From CAYOYK01 sp964408185 (GTDB lineage: Bacteria > Bacillota > Clostridia > Christensenellales > Aristaeellaceae): DNA of 29,165 nucleotides. The notes below the pieces were generated by a model that did no database searches, was not told the origin of the DNA, and was given only the letters and a program-made list of their open reading frames with translations. Below are positions 7,302 to 15,038 of this stretch, piece by piece (within the stretch, counting starts at the first letter, position 1; the number at the start of each line of letters is the position of its first letter). A program made the translations under genes and the position numbers. The stretch is taken from positions 1-29,165 of the forward strand of contig CAYOYK010000028.1 of assembly GCA_964408185.1 (NCBI GenBank), given 5' to 3'.

Positions 7302-9017
7302 TCAGTCCGCCTGACAGCTTGCCTCCAGCAGCTCCCGGCGCACGGCGCGGTAGTGGGCGATATCCTTATCGTAGTCCGCAAAGCCATGGAAGAGCAGATT
7401 GACAAGGGCCTCGCGCTTGTCCGCGGGCAGGGCCTGCAGCAGGCACAGATCCTCCAAGCCGATGCGATGGGCCTCGCTGCGCGTGGTCAGGTACGGCTCG
7501 TTATCGCCGGGATAGAAAATGGCAAAGTCGCCCGCAGGAAGGAACATCGCCCGCTTGGGATGGAACTCCAGCACCTGCTCGCTGAACATCACCACGCTGC
7601 GCGCGTAGGGGTTGGCCCCGTTGGGGTACTGGTTCAGGCCCCAGTGCAGGAAGCCGTGTATGTTCTGGTACTTGGCGGGCGCCCAGCCCAAGTATACCTG
7701 ACGGATGCGCTGCATGTCCAGCATGCGGTTGCAGTAATTGCCGCCGGGGGTGAGGCAGGTGTACACGTACAGCTCATGCCCCTGCGCCACCTCGTGATCG
7801 TAGAACGCGCGGTCCTGCTCGTAAACATCCGCGGAGGGGCACAGCACATCCAGACATCCGGCCACGACGTGCGTGGGCAGCACCGGCTCCATCAGGCGCA
7901 CGCCGGGCATGGCCCTGTGCACAATGTCCGTGATGCGGTGGTACGCCTCGGAGAGCGCGTCGTTGGGCTCGTCCATGCAGCATTGCACCCAGCGCTCGGC
8001 ATAGCCGTACCGGGTCAGAAAGGCCATGAGCTGGCTGGCCATATCGTGCAGCTGGCGCTCGCCCTCCTCGCCGGGGATCAGCGCGCCCGTGACCGCCAGC
8101 TTGGCGAAGCGCCCCTCGTCAAAGGCGTTAAACGCCTTGTCGCGGAAGGCCTTGGCCACGTCGTCCGGGCTGGTAAAGTGCTCGTGATCGAGGCTGTTGT
8201 AAAACTCGTCGTTGTCCCCCAGTCCCGCCTCGCGGCCGCAGAAGGCCGTGCCGTTAAAGTAGTACACGCCCATTTCATCCGCAAGCTGAAGCAGGGACAG
8301 CAGACGATCCTCCCGCAAATGCAGCTCGTCCTCGGAGCGGATAAAGAAGGACGTGACCGGGATGTTGAGCATGTTCTGACGGCTGAACACCATGGCGCGC
8401 AGGTACTTGCGCAGCATGCGGCGATAAGGCTCGCCCTCCATGCCGGACAGGCCGTGGTGCTTGGCGATCGCCTCGTAATTGACCCAGTTGACGTATTGCA
8501 GCGTGTCCTTGCCCGCCTTGGGCACGGCGCAGGGGTACTGCTCCACGCGCAAGGAAAGCGAAACGCTGCGGCCCGCGTGGCTCACGGTGATCGTCCAATC
8601 CTCGTCCCGGCGGGCGCGGCAATACTCCACCGGGGTTTTGAAGGCGACCGCCGCGCTCACGCCGTCGGGCAGAAGCAGGTTGTAAACGGGCTTGAGCACC
8701 TCGTAGATATAGAACGGAGCCTTGCGCAGGACGGTTTCGTTCACATCGTCGTGCAGGTAGGCGCTGCGCTGCCGCGCCCCCGTGTTGACCTCCACCGGGA
8801 GCGGAAGGAGCTGAAACAGCTTGAAGGCCGTATGCGGGCCGCTGACCTCGATTGCGACGGGCAGCCCCGGCGTGAGGCCGGATAGCATCAGCTGCGCGCC
8901 GACGACCTCCCCGTTGCAGCCCGCCACCGTGAGCGATTGTACGCCGGACGCGCCGTCCCCGTCCGGGTAGAGGGAATCCAGCTCGTCAAACAGGCTAACC
9001 TGAAACGATTTGTCCAC
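7302..9017 (-). CDS. DUF4091-domain protein, GH123-like putative glycosidase
   Basis: A 571-residue cytoplasmic protein. The N-terminal 160 residues look like a beta-sandwich; a TIM-barrel-like domain follows from about 170. The C-terminal DUF4091 block carries ELYVYTCLTPGGNYCNRMLD, LGWAPAKYQNIHGFLHWGLN and an aromatic-rich tail. DUF4091 proteins are related to GH123 N-acetyl-beta-galactosaminidases, which use adjacent Asp and Glu residues; here CMDEPND places such a pair at 349-350. Substrate is unknown. The start is GTG at 9017 with AAGGAGG seven bases upstream. That ribosome site overlaps the stop codon of the amidohydrolase gene before it, so the two are translationally coupled. No signal peptide is visible. 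The activity is inferred from family resemblance and the Asp-Glu pair only. Confidence 0.85.
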   Translation of the reverse strand: MDKSFQVSLFDELDSLYPDGDGASGVQSLTVAGCNGEVVGAQLMLSGLTPGLPVAIEVSGPHTAFKLFQLLPLPVEVNTGARQRSAYLHDDVNETVLRKAPFYIYEVLKPVYNLLLPDGVSAAVAFKTPVEYCRARRDEDWTITVSHAGRSVSLSLRVEQYPCAVPKAGKDTLQYVNWVNYEAIAKHHGLSGMEGEPYRRMLRKYLRAMVFSRQNMLNIPVTSFFIRSEDELHLREDRLLSLLQLADEMGVYYFNGTAFCGREAGLGDNDEFYNSLDHEHFTSPDDVAKAFRDKAFNAFDEGRFAKLAVTGALIPGEEGERQLHDMASQLMAFLTRYGYAERWVQCCMDEPNDALSEAYHRITDIVHRAMPGVRLMEPVLPTHVVAGCLDVLCPSADVYEQDRAFYDHEVAQGHELYVYTCLTPGGNYCNRMLDMQRIRQVYLGWAPAKYQNIHGFLHWGLNQYPNGANPYARSVVMFSEQVLEFHPKRAMFLPAGDFAIFYPGDNEPYLTTRSEAHRIGLEDLCLLQALPADKREALVNLLFHGFADYDKDIAHYRAVRRELLEASCQAD

Positions 9018-9029
9018 GGGAATACCTCC

Positions 9030-10214
9030 TTATGCGTGATAACCGTCCATGTGGTCAAGCACAAACTGAACAAAGATCTTCGCGCCGTTCTCCATGGCGT
9101 CCTCGTCAATATCCCATAGGGCTGTGTGCGCCGGATAAACGGTATCCTTGGCCGGATTGCGCGCGCCCAGCCCAAACAGCAGGCCCGGCGTGCCGTTCTG
9201 CTCATACCAAGCAAAGTCCTCGCCGCCCGTGGAGGGCAGCAGCGGCAGAACGCCCTCCTCGCCAACGATCTTGGCGGCGGATTGCGTAAACATTTTGCAC
9301 ATCGTCTTGTCGTTGTGTACAGTGGGCAGGTAGACATTGCTCCACTCTACGCTGGCCTGCGCGCCCGCCTGCTCGGCAATGCCCGCCACAAGCCTGTTAA
9401 TGCGCGGGATCATCCGCTCGCGGGACGCGTCCCGCAGGGAGCGGAACGAGCCTGTCAGCGTGCAGACGCCGGGCACCACGGCCGTGGTGGTACCGCCCTC
9501 AAACTTGCCGATGCTCAGCACGGCGGGGTCAAACGGGTCGGTCTCGCGGCTGATGAGGAGCTGCAACGCCTGATAGATGGTGCAGCCGACCGCGATCGCG
9601 TCCACGCCCATGTGCGGAATGGCCATGTGGACGCTCTTGCCCGTGATGTGAATCACAAAGCCCTGACTGGTGGCGTTGGTCACGCCCTCGCACACGGAGG
9701 GCAGCCCGGTGGGGTCGTTGCAGTTGACGTGGCACATCAGGATGATATCGATGCCCTCCATCACGCCGTGCTCGCAGAGTGTCTTGGCCCCGCTGGGGCT
9801 TTGCTCCTCCGACGGCTGAAAGATCAGCCGCACGCGGCAGGTCAGCCTCGACTCCAGCGCCTTGAGGGCCTTGGCCGCGCCCAGCAGCATGGCCGTGTGG
9901 CTGTCGTGGCCGCAGGCGTGCATGTGCCCGTCGATCAGGCTCTTGTAGGGAGTCTCCCGCTGCTCTTGGATGGGCAGCGCGTCCATATCCGCGCGAATGC
10001 CAATGGTAAACCCGGCGCAGTCCGGGTTGAGGGTCGCCACCACGCTGGCGGGGCCGTACTCCTCGGTGTAGGGCACGCCCATCGCGTCCAGCTCCCGCTT
10101 GACCAGCGCGGTCGTGCGGGGCAGCTCGTAGCCCAGCTCCGGGTACCTGTGCAGCTCCCTGCGCAGCCGAACCATCATGGGCAGATCAACAGACGGGATA
10201 AGTTGTTCTATCAT
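9030..10214 (-). CDS. M20D-family metallo-amidohydrolase
   Basis: A 394-residue enzyme of the M20D group (hippurate, N-acyl-amino-acid and acetyl-diaminopimelate hydrolases), which cleaves an amide bond using a two-metal centre. Visible are RRELHRYPELGYE near residue 18, RADMDALP with Asp78, the metal ligands HACGHDSH (99-106), the paired Glu136-137 in FQPSEE, CHVN near 162, the dimerisation insert with GKSVHMAIPHMGVDAI, and GGEDFAWY toward the C-terminus. The open frame begins at 10259, but ATG 10214, preceded by AAGGGGGTG, is the likely start because the family begins close to the LRRELHRYPELG block. It is the first gene after a good promoter and is followed by the DUF4091 gene after 12 bases. 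Beside amino-sugar genes it could be an N-deacylase, but the substrate is unknown. Confidence 0.9.
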   Translation of the reverse strand: MIEQLIPSVDLPMMVRLRRELHRYPELGYELPRTTALVKRELDAMGVPYTEEYGPASVVATLNPDCAGFTIGIRADMDALPIQEQRETPYKSLIDGHMHACGHDSHTAMLLGAAKALKALESRLTCRVRLIFQPSEEQSPSGAKTLCEHGVMEGIDIILMCHVNCNDPTGLPSVCEGVTNATSQGFVIHITGKSVHMAIPHMGVDAIAVGCTIYQALQLLISRETDPFDPAVLSIGKFEGGTTTAVVPGVCTLTGSFRSLRDASRERMIPRINRLVAGIAEQAGAQASVEWSNVYLPTVHNDKTMCKMFTQSAAKIVGEEGVLPLLPSTGGEDFAWYEQNGTPGLLFGLGARNPAKDTVYPAHTALWDIDEDAMENGAKIFVQFVLDHMDGYHA

Positions 10215-10243
10215 TCTTTTCAGCACCCCCTTACGTTGCGAAA

Positions 10244-10272
10244 AGTATATCATGCTCATTGTGTAAATTCAA
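10244..10272 (-). promoter_or_regulatory. SigA-type promoter for the M20D-DUF4091 operon
   Basis: On the minus strand TTGAAT (10272-10267) and TATACT (10249-10244) are separated by exactly 17 bases. The ATG at 10214 lies about 24 bases beyond the expected start of transcription, so the leader is short. Confidence 0.72.
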
Positions 10273-10291
10273 CAATAAGATGCAGGAATTT

Positions 10292-10303
10292 GAAGCGCGC
10301 TTC
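10292..10303. promoter_or_regulatory. 12-bp perfect palindrome, candidate operator
   Basis: GAAGCGCGCTTC is a perfect palindrome in the divergent intergenic space, 20 bases behind the -35 box of the minus-strand promoter and about 55 bases before the kinase-like gene at 10357. No regulator gene is adjacent, so its role is only a suggestion. I see no strong plus-strand promoter; a weak TTGAAG/TACGAA pair overlaps the palindrome. Confidence 0.35.
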
Positions 10304-10356
10304 TCGAATGCAGTACGAACAAACGGACGGCTATGCCCGATATTGGGGTGCATGCA

Positions 10357-11319
10357 ATGCGATATCTTGGCGCGGATGGCGGCGGAACCCACACGACACT
10401 GCTTTTGGCGGATGAGCGGGGCCGATGTCTTTCGCGCGCGACCACCGGGAGCCTGAACCACCGCAACATCGGGATGGCGCGGGTGCGCGAGCGCCTCGCG
10501 GCCGTGCTGGCCGCCCCGCCGATGCGGGGGGAGGCGCTGACGCTCTGCGTGGGCTCGTCCGCGCTGGACGGCCCTGCGGACGACGCGACCGCCCGCGCCT
10601 ACGCGGACGGCGTGCTGCCGCCGGAGCGCCTGCTGCTGACCAGCGACCTGCATGCCGCGCTGATGGGCCTTACGCTGGGCGCGCCGGGCCTGATGGTCGT
10701 CAGCGGCACAGGCTCCATGGCCGCGCTGCTGGACGCGTCGGGCGCGCTGCGCGTGGCCGGAGGCTGGGGCGCGACGCTGCACGATTCTCTGAGCGGCTAC
10801 ACGCTGGCCCGTGAGGGCCTGCTGGCCGCAATCCGCGCGTGGGAGGCGGACGGCGAGGAGACCTCGCTGTGTGAAGCGGCGATCCGGTTCTTCCGTGTCG
10901 GCAGCCCGCGCGGGCTGATCGCGGCGCTGTACGATCCGCCGATGCCCGTGGAGCAGCTTGCCGCCTTTGGGGCGGAGGTGCTGCAAGCCGCGCGCGCCTG
11001 TGATACGGCCGCAATGGCGATTGTCGGGCGCGAGCTGGCCGGGCTGTCGGCCACTGTGATCCGGCTGGCCCGCCAAGAGCCGACGCTGACCAAGTTGGGC
11101 CTGTACGGCGGGGTGTTCCAGCACAACGGCTGGATACGCTCCGCGTTTACGCGGCGGCTTACGCAGGCGCTGCCCGCCCTCAAGCTCACGGAGGCCCCTC
11201 TGCCGCCGGAGGCGGGAGCCGTGGCGCTCGCCCTGCAGCGCGACGGCTTATGGAACGACGGCGCGGCCGCCAATCTAATCCAAACGATGGGAGCGTGCCC
11301 GACCTATGAATGCGAGTGA
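10357..11319 (+). CDS. BadF/BadG-type ATPase, N-acetylglucosamine kinase-like
   Basis: A 320-residue protein of the ASKHA fold that includes eukaryotic-type N-acetylglucosamine kinase and the bacterial MurK kinase. GADGGGTHTTLLLADERG (5-22) is the first phosphate-binding loop, TSDLHAA carries the likely catalytic Asp97, VSGTGS (115-120) is the second phosphate loop, and GGWGATLHDSLSGYTLAREGL contains the family's GWG loop. LYGGVFQHNG near the C-terminus is the adenosine region. ATG 10357 with GGGGTG seven bases upstream is preferred over ATG 10333, which has no ribosome site. The gene overlaps the SIS gene by 14 bases, so the pair is coupled, as expected for phosphorylation of an amino sugar followed by isomerisation. 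The sugar specificity is not readable. Confidence 0.85.
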   Translation: MRYLGADGGGTHTTLLLADERGRCLSRATTGSLNHRNIGMARVRERLAAVLAAPPMRGEALTLCVGSSALDGPADDATARAYADGVLPPERLLLTSDLHAALMGLTLGAPGLMVVSGTGSMAALLDASGALRVAGGWGATLHDSLSGYTLAREGLLAAIRAWEADGEETSLCEAAIRFFRVGSPRGLIAALYDPPMPVEQLAAFGAEVLQAARACDTAAMAIVGRELAGLSATVIRLARQEPTLTKLGLYGGVFQHNGWIRSAFTRRLTQALPALKLTEAPLPPEAGAVALALQRDGLWNDGAAANLIQTMGACPTYECE

Positions 11320-12034
11320 AAACTATCTGCGCTGTGTCATTGCGCTGCTGGAGCAGGAGCTGGAGGATCCCCGGCTGGAGGAGGCCGCGCGCCTGATTGC
11401 CGATCGCCTCGGCGCGGGCGGTCTGCTGTATACGTTTGGCACAGGCCACGCGCATCTGCTGTCCGAGGAGATCTTTTACCGCGCGGGCGGCATGACGCGC
11501 GTCTACCCGATCTTGGAGGACAAGCTGATGCTCCACGTCAGCGCGAGCGAAAGCACACGGCACGAGCGCCGCGAGGGCTACGCGGCGGAGCTGCTCGGCC
11601 GCTATCCCATCGGCGAGAAGGATGTGCTGATCGTCATTTCCAACAGCGGCCGCAACGCCGTGCCCGTGCAGATGGCCGTGGAGGCGAAGAAGCGCGGCGC
11701 GAAGGTCATCGCGCTGACCAGCCTCAAGCACAGCGGCGCGTCCACGCCGCGCAATCGGCTGGGCAAGCGTCTCTTTGAGGTCGCCGACCTCGTGCTGGAT
11801 AACCGGGGAGAGCTTGGCGACGCGTGCATTGAGACGGCAAGCGGCCTGCGCGTCGGCCCCACGTCCACCGCCGTAGGGGCCGCGATGCTGCAAGCCATCG
11901 TCTGCCGCGTTCAGGAGCTGTGCGAGCAGAGCGGCCGTCCGCTGGATTTTTTCAGCTCCAGCAACGTGGACGGCGGCGACGCCATCAACCAAAGGTACAT
12001 TGACGAGATGAAGCCGATCATCAAGTGTTTGTAA
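11306..12034 (+). CDS. SIS-domain sugar isomerase-like protein (UPF0309 type)
   Basis: A 242-residue protein with one SIS (phosphosugar-binding) domain. FGTGHAHLLSEEIFYRAGG (about 44-62) and VLIVISNSGRNAVPVQMAVEAKKRG are hallmark stretches of the UPF0309 group; ISNSG is the Ser-rich phosphosugar loop. The C-terminus SSNVDGGDAINQRYIDEM is also characteristic. It is clearly not MurQ, although MurQ shares the fold. The likely role is isomerisation or lysis of a phosphorylated, perhaps N-acetylated, sugar made by the kinase encoded just upstream. The start codon lies inside the end of that kinase gene. The stop codon TAA overlaps the ribosome site AAGGAG of the following gene, so all three genes form one operon. 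Confidence 0.87.
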   Translation: MNASENYLRCVIALLEQELEDPRLEEAARLIADRLGAGGLLYTFGTGHAHLLSEEIFYRAGGMTRVYPILEDKLMLHVSASESTRHERREGYAAELLGRYPIGEKDVLIVISNSGRNAVPVQMAVEAKKRGAKVIALTSLKHSGASTPRNRLGKRLFEVADLVLDNRGELGDACIETASGLRVGPTSTAVGAAMLQAIVCRVQELCEQSGRPLDFFSSSNVDGGDAINQRYIDEMKPIIKCL

Positions 12035-12047
12035 GGAGATGACCCCT

Positions 12048-13280
12048 TTGAAGGCTGGATTTGGGCGTGTGGAGATTACGCCGCCGCTGGGCGTGGAGCT
12101 TACGGGCTACGGCTATTACCTGCAGCGCAGGGCCGAGCGGGTGGACGACCCGCTGTATGCGCGCTGCCTGCTGCTGGACGATGGTCAGACGCGCGCGCTG
12201 ATCCTCTGCTGCGATCTGCTGGGGCTCAACCGACAGATCGCGGCGCAGGTGCGCGCCGCCGCCGAGGCCGAGCTGAACGTTCCTGCGGAGCATTGCCTGA
12301 TCGTGTGCATCCACACGCATACGGGGCCCTCGATGATCTATCACGAGGGCTGCGGCGAGGTGGAGCCTGCCGTGCGGGACGCGATGGCGGATCGGCTGAT
12401 TGCCGCCTGCCGCGCGGCGAGCGAGGATCTCAAGCCCGTTACGGGTCTGCGCAGCGGAGAGCGTCCGGCGGAGGGAGACTACGCCTACAACCGGGCCAAG
12501 CCGGGCGCGTATGTCGATCCCAACGTGCGCGGCATGGAGCTGACACGCGAGGGCGGGCGGCCCATTGCGGTGGTCAGCTACGCGTGCCACCCCGTCGTGC
12601 GCGGGCGCAGCACGGGCATATCGGCCGATTATCCCGGCCGACTGGTCGCCAAGCTGGGCGATATGGGCTATGAAGGGCTTTTTCTCAACGGCCTCTGCGG
12701 CGATATCGACCCGACCCCGCTCCGCGAGGGCGAGACGGTCGATTCCCGTCTGGACGACATGACGGACGCGCTCATTGCCGCCTACAAGCTGGGCCTGCAA
12801 GCGGATGAGCCTGTTCTGCGCGCCAAGTCCATCCCCTGCACGCTGGGCCTCCAGCATGTGACGCGCGCGACGGTTCGAGCGGCGGCGGATAACGAGGCTC
12901 ACCAGCCTGGCGCGGATACCGACGGGCGCGCCAAGGTGGCGCGCATCTGGGAGCGCGAGCAGCTGGAGAAGGCCGACTACCCGGACGACGAGGGCTTTTC
13001 CGCCGCATGCGTGGAGCTGGGGCAAACGATCCTTGTCGCGCTGCCCTTCGAGGGCTTCACGGAGATCGGCCGTCTGACGCGTATGCTCTATCGCGGGAGC
13101 GAGCGCCTTTGGGTGCTTGGCTGCGCGGACGAGCTGCTCGGCTATCTGCCCACGCGCGACGAGATGCAGCGGGGCACGTACGCGGCGCTGGAATCCATGT
13201 TCCATTACAAACGCCTGCCTCCGCGCGTCGGCGAGGCGGAGCGGCTGGGCGCGGAGCTGGCGGACACGCTGCGCTTCTGA
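12048..13280 (+). CDS. Neutral ceramidase N-domain-like amidase
   Basis: A 410-residue protein resembling the N-terminal zinc-amidase domain of neutral/alkaline ceramidases. GFGRVEITPPLGVELTGYG opens the fold, IHTHTGP (88-94) and SYACHPVV contain probable Zn-binding His, and LNGLCGDIDPT is the third conserved block. Ceramidases are normally secreted; this one has no signal peptide. Proteins of this type are common beside sugar genes in Clostridia and their substrates are mostly unknown; a different N-acyl compound is as likely as a ceramide. Two starts are possible: ATG 12039, which abuts AAGGAG with no spacer, and TTG 12048, nine bases after it. I chose TTG because the family begins at about KAGFGRVEITP and the spacing is right. 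It is the last gene of the kinase-SIS operon. Confidence 0.82.
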   Translation: MKAGFGRVEITPPLGVELTGYGYYLQRRAERVDDPLYARCLLLDDGQTRALILCCDLLGLNRQIAAQVRAAAEAELNVPAEHCLIVCIHTHTGPSMIYHEGCGEVEPAVRDAMADRLIAACRAASEDLKPVTGLRSGERPAEGDYAYNRAKPGAYVDPNVRGMELTREGGRPIAVVSYACHPVVRGRSTGISADYPGRLVAKLGDMGYEGLFLNGLCGDIDPTPLREGETVDSRLDDMTDALIAAYKLGLQADEPVLRAKSIPCTLGLQHVTRATVRAAADNEAHQPGADTDGRAKVARIWEREQLEKADYPDDEGFSAACVELGQTILVALPFEGFTEIGRLTRMLYRGSERLWVLGCADELLGYLPTRDEMQRGTYAALESMFHYKRLPPRVGEAERLGAELADTLRF

Positions 13281-13328
13281 CGCGCCGAGTCGCCCACCCG
13301 CTCCACCCGCCCCGGCAAGAGGCGCTGT

Positions 13329-13406
13329 CCTCTGCCGACCGAACAGGTTGCAGGCGAAAAGCGCAAGCCTCAACAAAGTGGCAAAGCAACTTTGTTGACA
13401 CGCAAA
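13329..13406 (+). repeat. 78-bp dispersed repeat, copy B
   Basis: This is the second copy of the element at 7178-7255. Its internal inverted repeat is 9 bp (13371-13379 with 13389-13397). One base pair that is G-C in copy A is A-T here, so pairing is retained. It lies between two convergent genes and runs into the terminator at 13404. Confidence 0.85.
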
Positions 13407-13438
13407 AGCGGTATGGCCCGAAGGCCATACCGCTTGTT
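13404..13438. terminator. Bidirectional terminator between ceramidase-like gene and binding-protein gene
   Basis: A perfect 13-bp stem (13406-13418 with 13423-13435) closes on the tetraloop CGAA. GTTTG follows on the plus strand and TTTTGCG on the minus strand. It can end both convergent transcripts. It occupies the same position relative to the 78-bp repeat as the unrelated stem at 7256-7283. Confidence 0.82.
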
Positions 13439-13491
13439 TGCGGCTTACGCCGCGTCACTCGTCGTCCTTGCGGACAATGAATGGGGAATGA

Positions 13492-14982
13492 TTACTTGGC
13501 GAGCCAAGCGTCCAACTGGGCCTGCGCATCGGCGATCATATCCTGGAGGCCGGCGTCATTCATCTTGCCGATGAACTCGTCGTACACATCGTCAATGTTC
13601 TTGGTGCCAGTGGCGAATTCCTTGTAGTACTGATCCTTGATGGCGGTGATCTCAGCAAGCTGAGTGGTCCAAGCGCTGCTATCCCAGGTGAAGCCCTTCA
13701 TAGCGGACACTTTGGCGCCAGCCTTCACGGCGTCGTAGTACAGCTGATACTGGTTCATCACAGGAGCCTTCGCGGTGCCGTCCACCTGATCCTGGCTCAC
13801 AGAGATAGAGGTCTGGAAGTACGCGGGCTGCGCGAAGCCCCAAGGATTGTAGTTGTCCTTGCCAATCTGATAACGGAGCGCGCCGCCGGCGCAAGCTTCG
13901 CTCTGGTCAGCAGTCACATAATCCCAGTGATAGCCCTGCACGCCGTAACGAAGGGTGTCGCAGAACAGCTGGTTGGTGTGGATCAGCTCGATGTACTTCA
14001 GAGCGGCTTCCATCTTGGCGGGATCCTCTTCCAGCGTCACAGACAGAGCGTTCATGGAGCCCTGCACGGAGTCAACGCTCAGGTTGGGTCCGAAGTAGAG
14101 GGTGTTGGTGGTGTCGTAGCCATTGCTCACGGAGTAGTCATAGCCCGGCCAGCACTGCACAAAGCTGATGCGCTGCTTGGTGGTGTCGATGCTGGACTCA
14201 ACCAGCTGGGCGGCGTCGGGATTGATGAGTCCCTTGGAATACCAGTCGGCCATCGCGTGATAGCGCTCCATGACCTCAGGATCGTCAAACACGGTCACAA
14301 CCTTGGTGGTGCCGTAGATGCAGCCGATCATCGCAACACGGTCGATGAAGTCGAAGCTGCTCTCCAAGCCAGCGGGGTTGCCGCCGATCAGGACGGGGTA
14401 CTCGTTCTCGGCCATAGTGGCTTTCCACGCTACCAGGAAATCGGTCATGTCGCTCCACTTTTCGATCTTTTCAGGGATCTCAAAGCCGAGGGTCTTGGCG
14501 ACTTCGGTCGGGTAGGTGATGTAGTTCATCATGGCGTAGTCCTTCTTGACGGGGATCGCGTAGAGGCCGCCGTCAGCGGAGTGAGCCAGATCCCACACTT
14601 CGGGGGTCATGCTCGCGTACAGAGCGGGCGCGTATTCCTCGATCTTGCCGTTGAGGTCCGCGAACAGGCCCTGAGATACGCACTGGTTGAAGTTGTTGTA
14701 CCAGGAGCAGGTGAAGTAGATGTCATACACTTCGCCGGAGGAGATAGAGGTCTGAAGCTGTTCGTTGGTGAAATACTGAATGTCGCATTCCACGCCGATC
14801 AGCTCGCGGCTCATCTCGTTGAGCTTTTCCAGCACCATCGCGTTGTCCTTAGGCGCGACGTCGCCGGTGCCCATAGCCCACGTCAGGTGGATGACGTCTT
14901 TGGTGGTGTCTTCGGCTGCCGCGAAGGAAGCCATCGACAGTACCATGAGGACTGCCAGTACCAAAGCTGTGAGTTTCTTCAT
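13492..14982 (-). CDS. ABC transporter sugar-binding protein (DUF3502-type)
   Basis: A 496-residue extracellular solute-binding protein of the LplA-like group that works with LplB/YtcP permeases on complex oligosaccharides. Residues 1-23 form a signal peptide (positive MKK, hydrophobic core, then a SFAAAED-type signal peptidase I site). There is no lipobox Cys, which is unusual for a Gram-positive binding protein. The mature part has GEVYDIYFTCSWYNNF, SADGGLYAIPVKKDYAMMNYITY and a C-terminal region rich in Tyr and Trp. AAGGAGGG lies 10 bases before the ATG. The gene is third in a minus-strand operon behind two permease genes, with a small hairpin in the 56-base gap. The substrate is not readable; neighbours suggest mannose-, fucose- or N-acetylhexosamine-containing oligosaccharides. 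Confidence 0.9.
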   Translation of the reverse strand: MKKLTALVLAVLMVLSMASFAAAEDTTKDVIHLTWAMGTGDVAPKDNAMVLEKLNEMSRELIGVECDIQYFTNEQLQTSISSGEVYDIYFTCSWYNNFNQCVSQGLFADLNGKIEEYAPALYASMTPEVWDLAHSADGGLYAIPVKKDYAMMNYITYPTEVAKTLGFEIPEKIEKWSDMTDFLVAWKATMAENEYPVLIGGNPAGLESSFDFIDRVAMIGCIYGTTKVVTVFDDPEVMERYHAMADWYSKGLINPDAAQLVESSIDTTKQRISFVQCWPGYDYSVSNGYDTTNTLYFGPNLSVDSVQGSMNALSVTLEEDPAKMEAALKYIELIHTNQLFCDTLRYGVQGYHWDYVTADQSEACAGGALRYQIGKDNYNPWGFAQPAYFQTSISVSQDQVDGTAKAPVMNQYQLYYDAVKAGAKVSAMKGFTWDSSAWTTQLAEITAIKDQYYKEFATGTKNIDDVYDEFIGKMNDAGLQDMIADAQAQLDAWLAK

Positions 14983-15010
14983 GAAGAAAACCCTCCTTTT
15001 TTTCTATTAC

Positions 15011-15026
15011 AACGACATCTGTCGCT
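15011..15026 (-). other. Small inverted repeat upstream of the binding-protein gene
   Basis: A 7-bp inverted repeat with one G-U pair and a 2-base spacer (the real RNA loop would be at least 4 bases) lies in the gap between permease and binding-protein genes. It could be an mRNA processing or stability site raising binding-protein levels, but it is small and may be chance. Confidence 0.3.
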
Positions 15027-15038
15027 ATAACCAAGCCG

